NCBI GenBank assembly: GCA_947302675.1
Contig: CAMYWI010000114.1
Location: 1 to 5,594, forward strand
Source of the DNA: an uncultured Selenomonadales bacterium
GTDB lineage: Bacteria > Bacillota_C > Negativicutes > Selenomonadales > Selenomonadaceae
DNA: 5,594 nt
Direction of reading: 5' to 3'
Each line of letters starts with the position of its first letter. Position 1 is the first letter of the stretch. Below the pieces are notes generated by a model, which saw nothing but the letters and a program-made list of their open reading frames with translations, searched no databases and was not told where the DNA came from. The position numbers and the translations under genes are program-made. Shown here piece after piece: positions 1 to 4,694 of this stretch.

Positions 1-608
1 GTATGGAAATAATCGCGCCGCATTTGGAAGGGCTGACGCTCACCGACGACGAGAAAAAAATTTGCTCGCGAATAATTCACGCGTCGGGCGACGTCAGTTA
101 CGCGCCGATAATCAAAATTCACCCCGAAGCAATCGCGGCGGTTAAGGCGGCACTCCTGCGCGGCGCAAATATTTTTACCGATGTGGAAATGGTTCGACGC
201 GGCATAAGTATTCGGACGTTCACGAAATTTGGCGGCGAAATTTTTTGCAAAGTCTCCGACGTCGACGTTCGCGAGTTCGCCAAGCGCGAGGGCATTACCC
301 GTTCAATGGCGGCAATGAGAATTTTTGGCAAGCGTCTAAACAATGAGATCATAGCCATTGGCAACGCGCCGACTGCGCTCTTTGAAGTCTTGCGTCTCGT
401 GCGCGAAGAAAATATTCGTCCCGCCGCGATAATCGGCGTGCCCGTCGGATTTGTGGGCGCGGCGAAGGCGAAGGCTGAACTCATTGCGCAAAAAGAAATT
501 CCCTATATCACGGTCGAGGGCACAAAGGGCGGCAGTTCAATCGCGGTTGCCGCTGTCAATGCAATCCTCTACATTCTCGACAACTCGCGAGGTCTCAATG
601 AAAAGTAG
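1..608 (+). CDS. cbiC: Cobalt-precorrin-8 methylmutase (precorrin-8X methylmutase) CbiC, 5' partial
   Basis: CbiC moves the methyl group from C-11 to C-12 of cobalt-precorrin-8, giving cobyrinate, in the cytoplasmic cobalamin pathway. Numbering from the Met at base 3 (201 residues to the TAG at 606-608), the family landmarks are RIIHASGD (23-30, with His26 at the position of the catalytic His), TDVEMVRRGI (59-68), GITRSMAAM (97-105), GNAPTALF (120-127), GVPVGF (145-150) and GTKGGS (173-178). Family members usually have about 10-15 more residues before a Ser-x-x-Ile-Ile stretch. Here the Met at base 3 falls inside that stretch, and bases 1-2 (gt) would complete a Ser codon if preceded by A. 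The true start is therefore probably upstream of the window. The last motif is normally GRKGGS, so Arg-to-Thr is a small oddity. The gene overlaps cbiA by 11 bases and its product feeds CbiA directly. Confidence 0.95.
   Translation, partial: MEIIAPHLEGLTLTDDEKKICSRIIHASGDVSYAPIIKIHPEAIAAVKAALLRGANIFTDVEMVRRGISIRTFTKFGGEIFCKVSDVDVREFAKREGITRSMAAMRIFGKRLNNEIIAIGNAPTALFEVLRLVREENIRPAAIIGVPVGFVGAAKAKAELIAQKEIPYITVEGTKGGSSIAVAAVNAILYILDNSRGLNEK
589..593 (+). promoter_or_regulatory. Shine-Dalgarno site for cbiA
   Basis: GAGGT lies inside the 3' end of cbiC and ends 4 bases before the ATG at 598. It supports 598 as the cbiA start. The open frame extends upstream to 451, but there the protein would only be an Arg-rich out-of-frame reading of cbiC. 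Confidence 0.6.
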
Positions 609-2061
609 GGACAAGGGACAAGGGACAAGGGACGAGAATTTTCCAAGAATAGTAATTGCGGCGACGTCGAGCGGCTCCGGCAAGACGACGATAACTGTCG
701 GACTGCTTGCCGCGCTGAAGGCTCGCGGGCTTGACGTTCAATCTTATAAAATCGGTCCCGATTATATCGACACGGGCTGGCATGAACTCGCGAGCGGCAA
801 AATTTCTCACAACCTCGACAGTTGGCTTGTCGGCTCCGATAAGCTCAAGGAGATTTTTGCGGCGACGGCGAGCGGCGCGGACATTTCGATTATCGAAGGC
901 GTCATGGGACTTTATGACGGCGGGCGCGGCGGAATTTCTTCGACGGCTGAAATTTCCAAGCTCCTCAATGCGCCCGTGATTCTGGTTATCGACGCAAAAA
1001 GCATGGGGACTTCGGCGGCGGCAGTCGCGCTTGGTTTTCGCGAGTTCGACCACTCGGTAAATCTTGCGGGCGTGATTTTAAATCGGCTCGGCTCCGATTC
1101 GCATAAAAAAATTATCGTCGATGCATTGGACACGCTCGGCATAAAATGTTTTGGCGCAGTCAAACGCAACGACGAATTTATTTTGCCCGAACGTCATCTC
1201 GGCTTGGTTCCAACAATGGAAAATAATTCTGCCGACGTGATTCAGAAAATCTGCGCGGCTGTCGAAAGGCAAGTTGACGTTGACGCGCTGATTGCCCTTG
1301 CGAAAAATGCTCCGCCAATTCCAAACTCCTCTAAAACCTATAACCTAAAACCTAAAACTTTAAAAATCGCTGTGGCACGTGACGAGGCGTTCAACTTTTA
1401 CTACGGCGAAAGTCTCAGCGAACTAGAGAAACGCGGCGCGGAAATAGTTTTCTTCAGCCCGCTCAACGACGAACACTTGCCCGAAAATATTTCCGGCTTA
1501 ATTATCGGCGGCGGCTTTCCAGAAATGTTCGCGGCGCGTCTTGAACAAAATAAAAATCTCCGCGCAGAAATTTTCAATGCGGCGAACGCTGGCTTGCCGA
1601 TTTTCGCGGAATGCGGCGGTTTCATGTACTTGATGAAAAATCTGATTGACTTCGACGGCAAAAGCTTTGAAATGTGCGGCGTGCTTGACGGCGCGGCGAC
1701 CATGACGAATAAACTTCAGAGCGTCGGCTATGTCGAGGCTGAAATTTTGCACGACTGCGCGATTGGCAAGGCGGGCGATAAAATTCGTGCGCATGAATTT
1801 CATTTCTCAACCGCTGAGACTTCCGACGAAAAAATTTTTAAATGCACGCGCATGAGAACTGGCAAGGAATATTTTGCGGGCGCGGTCAAAAAAAATCTCG
1901 TCGCGTCTTATTTGCATATTCACTTCGCCGGCAGTCCGAGCGCGGCTAAAAGTTTCGTCGACGCTTGCAAAAAGTTTTTTGCAGGAAAATTTTTGGCGCG
2001 GCAGAATCAACTAGCGGTTAAGGTAACACGGAAGGAGAAAATTTTATGGACAATGCAGTAA
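598..2061 (+). CDS. cbiA: Cobyrinate a,c-diamide synthase CbiA
   Basis: CbiA amidates the a and c carboxylates of cobyrinate, using glutamine and ATP, and acts just after CbiC. With the ATG at 598 the protein has 487 residues, slightly longer than the usual 450-460. An N-terminal dethiobiotin-synthase-like ATPase domain (about 15-240) carries the P-loop ATSSGSGKTT (22-31), GPDYID (53-58) and EGVMGLYDGG (100-109). A C-terminal class I glutamine amidotransferase domain (about 255-464) carries GGGFPEM (304-310), the nucleophile Cys339 in FAECGG, HEFHFS (399-404) and YLHIHF (438-443) with the expected catalytic His. Two 7-bp tandem repeats sit in the tolerant parts of the gene: just after the start codon (residues 4-13) and in the interdomain linker (about 245-256). 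Residues after about 465 are unlike the family and are encoded by DNA that also holds the hom ribosome site. The gene overlaps cbiC by 11 bases and hom by 16. Confidence 0.95.
   Translation: MKSRDKGQGTRDENFPRIVIAATSSGSGKTTITVGLLAALKARGLDVQSYKIGPDYIDTGWHELASGKISHNLDSWLVGSDKLKEIFAATASGADISIIEGVMGLYDGGRGGISSTAEISKLLNAPVILVIDAKSMGTSAAAVALGFREFDHSVNLAGVILNRLGSDSHKKIIVDALDTLGIKCFGAVKRNDEFILPERHLGLVPTMENNSADVIQKICAAVERQVDVDALIALAKNAPPIPNSSKTYNLKPKTLKIAVARDEAFNFYYGESLSELEKRGAEIVFFSPLNDEHLPENISGLIIGGGFPEMFAARLEQNKNLRAEIFNAANAGLPIFAECGGFMYLMKNLIDFDGKSFEMCGVLDGAATMTNKLQSVGYVEAEILHDCAIGKAGDKIRAHEFHFSTAETSDEKIFKCTRMRTGKEYFAGAVKKNLVASYLHIHFAGSPSAAKSFVDACKKFFAGKFLARQNQLAVKVTRKEKILWTMQ
608..635 (+). repeat. 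Heptanucleotide tandem repeat (GGGACAA)x3 + GGGACGA
   Basis: Four head-to-tail 7-bp units lie at 608-614, 615-621, 622-628 and 629-635. The first three are identical and the fourth has one change. The array begins on the last base of the cbiC stop codon and lies wholly within the first 13 codons of cbiA, encoding Arg-Asp-Lys-Gly-Gln-Gly-Thr-Arg-Asp-Glu. Seven is not a multiple of three, so gain or loss of one or two units would shift the cbiA frame. Confidence 0.95.
1330..1364 (+). repeat. Degenerate heptanucleotide tandem repeat (CCTAAAA-type) in cbiA
   Basis: Five 7-bp units are tctaaaa, cctataa, cctaaaa, cctaaaa and ctttaaa. Two are identical and the others are variants. The array encodes about Ser245 to Leu255, a stretch with KTYNLKPKT, exactly between the CbiA ATPase and glutaminase domains. 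Its sequence is unrelated to the GGGACAA array earlier in the gene, but the unit length is the same. Confidence 0.85.
2033..2037 (+). promoter_or_regulatory. Shine-Dalgarno site for hom
   Basis: AGGAG, within the longer purine run ggaaggagaaa, ends 8 bases before the ATG at 2046. It is the strongest ribosome site in the window. It lies inside the cbiA coding region, so ribosomes finishing cbiA cross the hom start. This fits translational coupling. Confidence 0.8.
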
Positions 2062-3326
2062 AAATCGGACTGTTGGGCGCGGGCACAATCGGCGGCAGCG
2101 TCATTGAGGTTTTGAAAAATAATCGCGATATAATCACGCAGCGGGCGAACACCGAAATTCAAATCAAAAATATTCTCGTCCTGCCGCATGAAATTCCTAA
2201 GCTCCAAGAGGCGGGACTTCCCGCCACGAGCAACTACGACGAAATTTTGAACGACCCCGAAATTAAAATCGTCGTCGAACTCATCGGCGGCATTAAGCCC
2301 GCGAAGGATTTTATTCTTAAAGCAATGGCGCACGGCAAAAACGTCGTCACCGCCAACAAAGATGTTGTGGCGCAATTCGGGCATGAACTCTTCGAGGCGG
2401 CGGACGCCAATCAAATTGACTTCCTGTTCGAGGCGGCGGTCGGCGGCGCAATTCCAATTATCATGCCGCTGAAACGTTCCTTGACCGCAAACAAAATCAC
2501 GGAGGTTTTGGGCATTGTCAACGGCACGACAAATTACATGCTGACCAAAATGAGCGACAGCGGCGCGGATTACGATACCGTTCTTAAAGAGGCGCAGGCT
2601 CACGGCTACGCGGAGGCAAATCCCGCCGCCGACGTTGAGGGAAAGGACGCCGCCCGTAAGATTGCGAGTCTTGCGTCGATTGCCTTAAACAGCCGCGTCA
2701 AGTTCGAGGACGTCTCAATGGAAGGCATTACCAAAATCACGCCCGAAGATATTTCTTACGCCGCCGAGCTTGGCTACGTCGTGAAACTTTTAGCGGTCGC
2801 GCGTCACAGCGAGCTTGGAATTGATGTTCGCGTCAATCCCGTTTTCCTTGCCAAAACTCATCCGCTTGCGGCGGTCAGCGGCGTCCTGAATGCAATTTTC
2901 GTGCGCGGCTATCCGATTGAAGAGGCAATGTTCTTTGGACCCGGCGCGGGCAAGCCGACTGCCTCCGCCGTCGTCAGCGACATTATCGAAATCGCTCGCG
3001 GTCTCGGACGCAATTCGGCGGGGCGTTTCGGCTGCACCTGCTATCACAAGACCCCGATTTGCCCCGTCGAGGAAACTGTCTCGTCGTATTACATTCGCCT
3101 GCTCGTCGACGACCAGCCGGGCGTTTTGGGCAAAATCGCGACGACCTTTGGCAATGTCGATGTCAGCTTGAAATCGGTCGTGCAGACTAAGGCGGAACTC
3201 AAAGACCACGTGGAAATTGTCGTCATAACGCACAAGGTCAAGCACAAAAACATTTTGGCGGCGCAAACGGCGTTGAAGATTCTTTCCGTCGTCGATGAAA
3301 TTTTCAATGTGATTCGCGTCGAGTGA
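2046..3326 (+). CDS. hom: Homoserine dehydrogenase with C-terminal ACT domain
   Basis: The enzyme reduces L-aspartate-4-semialdehyde to L-homoserine with NAD(P)H, the branch point to threonine and methionine; it is cytoplasmic. The 426-residue length is normal for the monofunctional ACT-containing form. There is no aspartokinase domain. Visible motifs are the Rossmann GAGTIGG (11-17), VELIGG (77-82), VVTANKD (100-106) with Lys105, GIVNGTTNYML (156-166), ADVEGKDAARK (195-205) with Lys205, and FGPGAGKPTASAV (297-309). Lys105 and Lys205 match the lysines known to be important for hydride transfer in this family. An ACT domain (about 348-424, beginning YIRLLVDDQPGVLGKIA) suggests feedback control by an amino acid, most likely threonine; that is family knowledge and is not visible here. 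The start is fixed by a good Shine-Dalgarno at 2033-2037. hom overlaps the cbiA end by 16 bases, and its stop abuts thrB. Confidence 0.97.
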   Translation: MDNAVKIGLLGAGTIGGSVIEVLKNNRDIITQRANTEIQIKNILVLPHEIPKLQEAGLPATSNYDEILNDPEIKIVVELIGGIKPAKDFILKAMAHGKNVVTANKDVVAQFGHELFEAADANQIDFLFEAAVGGAIPIIMPLKRSLTANKITEVLGIVNGTTNYMLTKMSDSGADYDTVLKEAQAHGYAEANPAADVEGKDAARKIASLASIALNSRVKFEDVSMEGITKITPEDISYAAELGYVVKLLAVARHSELGIDVRVNPVFLAKTHPLAAVSGVLNAIFVRGYPIEEAMFFGPGAGKPTASAVVSDIIEIARGLGRNSAGRFGCTCYHKTPICPVEETVSSYYIRLLVDDQPGVLGKIATTFGNVDVSLKSVVQTKAELKDHVEIVVITHKVKHKNILAAQTALKILSVVDEIFNVIRVE

Positions 3327-3331
3327 GTGCC

Positions 3332-4348
3332 ATGAAGAAAAATATTCCAACCAACAGAAAATCGCTCAAGGCTTTGACGTTGAAAATGCGCCAGGAAAAT
3401 CCGCCGCTCGATAAAAATTCTTGCCGCGCAGTCGTTCGCGTGCCTGGCACTTCCGCTAACTGCGGACCGGGCTTTGACTGCTTAGGCTTAGCGACGACGA
3501 TTTATAATTATCTTGATTTGACGTTGCTCCGCGCGAATAAAATTATCGTCGAGTCGCGCGGCGCGGGGGCGGAAAGTATTCCGCGCGGCAGAAAGAATCT
3601 CGCATGGCAAGCCGTTCGCAGATTGTTGCAGGAAGTCAGGCGCGAGGACGAGTTCAAAGGCGCGATTATTCGCATGAAAAACAACGTGCCGATTTCGCGC
3701 GGCTTGGGTTCGAGTTCGACGGCGATTGTCGCGGGCTTGACGGCGGCAAATGAAATTCTCGGCTCGCCGCTCGACAAGAACGGACTTTTGCGCTTGGCGA
3801 CGGAGATTGAAGGTCACCCCGATAACGTCGCGCCGGCAATTTTCGGCGGCTTTACGGTCAGCGTCATGCAGGGCGGCGAAGTTCAAACTTTTTCCTTCCT
3901 GCCGCGCATAAAATTAAAATTGGTCGTGGCGGTTCCGGAGTTTGAACTGTCGACGCGGCTCGCGCGAAAAGTTTTGCCGCGCAACGTCTCAATGAAGGAC
4001 GCCGTTTTCAACGTCAGCCGCGCGTCAATGTTAATCGCGGCGTTGGTCGAGGGGCGCGAAGAATTTTTGCCAATCGCCTTCGACGACGCACTTCATCAGC
4101 CGTACAGAAAAAAATTGGTGCCAGGCATGAGCGAAGTCTTCACGGCGGCGCGAAATGCGGGAGCGTTCGGCGCGGCAATATCGGGCGCGGGTTCGTGCTT
4201 GATAGCGTTCACGTCGGCGGCGAGCGGCTTGGAAAGTAAAATCGCGTCGGCAATGGTCGAGACGTTCAAAGCTCATGACGTGCAAGCGAGTGCGTTGATT
4301 TTGGACGTCGACAGGCACGGCGCACAGATTTTAAAGCGCGAGTCATAA
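3332..4348 (+). CDS. thrB: Homoserine kinase ThrB (GHMP kinase family)
   Basis: ThrB phosphorylates homoserine to O-phospho-L-homoserine, the substrate of threonine synthase. thrC itself is not in the window. Numbered from the ATG at 3332 (338 residues), the GHMP motifs are PGTSANCGPGFDCLG (38-52), the ATP-binding loop NVPISRGLGSSSTA (118-131), EGHPDNVAPAIFGGF (160-174) and SGAGSCLIAF (284-293). The ThrB-typical segment ending in TRLARKVLPRNVSMKDAVFN (208-227) is present. The start is uncertain. A GTG at 3323 overlaps the hom stop as GTGA and would add three residues. The ATG at 3332 follows a weak GAG-containing purine stretch. An ATG at 3386 would give a shorter N-terminus. With either early start there are about 35 Lys/Arg-rich residues before the kinase domain, whereas ThrB usually begins within a few residues of it. 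The last 43 codons are duplicated downstream. Confidence 0.93.
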   Translation: MKKNIPTNRKSLKALTLKMRQENPPLDKNSCRAVVRVPGTSANCGPGFDCLGLATTIYNYLDLTLLRANKIIVESRGAGAESIPRGRKNLAWQAVRRLLQEVRREDEFKGAIIRMKNNVPISRGLGSSSTAIVAGLTAANEILGSPLDKNGLLRLATEIEGHPDNVAPAIFGGFTVSVMQGGEVQTFSFLPRIKLKLVVAVPEFELSTRLARKVLPRNVSMKDAVFNVSRASMLIAALVEGREEFLPIAFDDALHQPYRKKLVPGMSEVFTAARNAGAFGAAISGAGSCLIAFTSAASGLESKIASAMVETFKAHDVQASALILDVDRHGAQILKRES

Positions 4349-4446
4349 AAATTTAAAGCTAAGGGTGCGGTAAATGCCGCGCCTTTTTGCTTTGCAGGAA
4401 TTTTTTTAGGCGGGCGCGAAATTTTCGTAAAAAATTTTCGAGGTGA
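4217..4446 (+). repeat. Direct repeat, copy 1 (thrB 3' end, terminator, leader)
   Basis: This 230-bp segment recurs at 4459-4689. It comprises the last 43 codons of thrB, the stop, the terminator, an A/T-rich leader and an orphan GAGGTGA at 4440-4446. The first 186 bases match copy 2 with a single difference (G4246 against A4488, a silent change in an Ala codon). The last 44 bases carry five substitutions and one single-A length change. Sequence before 4217 and after 4446 is not shared. Confidence 0.97.
4355..4393 (+). terminator. Rho-independent terminator after thrB
   Basis: AAGGGTGCGG (4361-4370) pairs with CCGCGCCTT (4377-4385) around the loop TAAATG, including G-T pairs, and is followed by a T-run (4384-4388). 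Outer arms AAAGC (4355-4359) and GCTTT (4389-4393) can extend the stem. It starts 6 bases after the thrB stop and would end the cbiC-cbiA-hom-thrB transcript. Confidence 0.88.
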
Positions 4447-4458
4447 ATCCCAACGGTA

Positions 4459-4590
4459 GCGGCGAGCGGCTTGGAAAGTAAAATCGCATCGGCAATGGTC
4501 GAGACGTTCAAAGCTCATGACGTGCAAGCGAGTGCGTTGATTTTGGACGTCGACAGGCACGGCGCACAGATTTTAAAGCGCGAGTCATAA
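4459..4590 (+). pseudogene. Duplicated 3' remnant of thrB
   Basis: The remnant encodes the last 43 residues of ThrB (from AASGLESKIASAM to the C-terminal KRES) plus the stop at 4588-4590, with protein sequence identical to the intact gene. It lacks the kinase motifs. Just upstream an in-frame TGA (4444-4446) closes the frame, and there is no ATG, GTG or TTG between that stop and the remnant, so translation from the orphan GAGGTGA is unlikely. It is a by-product of the 230-bp duplication. Confidence 0.9.
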
Positions 4591-4596
4591 AAATTT

Positions 4597-4635
4597 AAAG
4601 CTAAGGGTGCGGTAAATGCCGCGCCTTTTTGCTTT
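4597..4635 (+). terminator. Second, duplicated rho-independent terminator
   Basis: This is an exact copy of the thrB terminator, 242 bases downstream: stem arms 4603-4612 and 4619-4627, T-run 4626-4630, outer arms 4597-4601 and 4631-4635. It sits 59 bases before the TRAP start and would stop any read-through from the first terminator. The TRAP gene therefore needs a promoter close to its start, or anti-termination. Confidence 0.85.
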
Positions 4636-4682
4636 GCAGGAATTCTTTAGAGCGGGCGCGAAATTTCCGTAAAAAAATTTTC

Positions 4683-4689
4683 GAGGTGA
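4683..4689 (+). promoter_or_regulatory. Shine-Dalgarno site for the TRAP permease gene
   Basis: GAGGTGA ends 5 bases before the ATG at 4695 and decides that start over the upstream in-frame TTG at 4629, which lies inside the terminator. The same heptamer ends copy 1 of the repeat at 4440-4446, where no start codon follows. Confidence 0.8.
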
Positions 4690-4694
4690 CCTTC

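Larger units (their letters stand above)
4459..4689 (+). repeat. Direct repeat, copy 2 (thrB remnant, terminator, TRAP leader)
   Basis: This 231-bp near-identical copy of 4217-4446 is separated from copy 1 by the 12-bp linker ATCCCAACGGTA (4447-4458). Its end, GAGGTGA, is the ribosome site of the TRAP permease gene, followed by ccttcATG. The whole interval between thrB and the TRAP gene is thus copy 1's tail, the linker and copy 2. I see no transposase or terminal inverted repeats, so this looks like a segmental duplication and not an insertion sequence. Confidence 0.97.

Noticed and set aside
451..597. Upstream extension of the cbiA frame (49 extra codons)
   Set aside because: It is wholly inside cbiC in another frame and encodes an Arg-rich stretch unlike any CbiA. 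The ATG at 598 has a ribosome site and fits the family N-terminus.
2007..2603. 198-codon open frame on the minus strand
   Set aside because: It lies opposite hom, which has full family motifs and a strong ribosome site. The minus-strand protein shows no recognisable domain and is a shadow of the skewed codon usage.
2790..3350. 186-codon open frame on the minus strand
   Set aside because: It is antisense to the C-terminal half of hom, with no motif and no plausible ribosome site. It is an artefact of the complementary reading.
4273..4560. Minus-strand open frame with an internal repeat (MPVDVQNQRTRLHV at both ends)
   Set aside because: The repeat in the protein is only the antisense reading of the duplicated thrB tail. 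It crosses both a terminator and the junction linker, so it is not a repeat protein.
4634..4665. Possible promoter (TTGCAG as a -35 box) before the TRAP gene
   Set aside because: No acceptable -10 box lies 16-18 bases downstream; that stretch is GCGCGAAATTT. A promoter must exist somewhere, but this one is not supported.
4629..4694. TTG start at 4629 for the TRAP permease
   Set aside because: It lies in the terminator T-run and has no ribosome site. The ATG at 4695 follows GAGGTGA at proper spacing.
4349..4694. Insertion sequence, CRISPR or small RNA in the gene-poor interval
   Set aside because: The interval is fully explained by the thrB tail duplication, two terminators and leaders. There is no transposase, terminal inverted repeat, short regular repeat-spacer pattern or recognisable RNA fold apart from the terminators.
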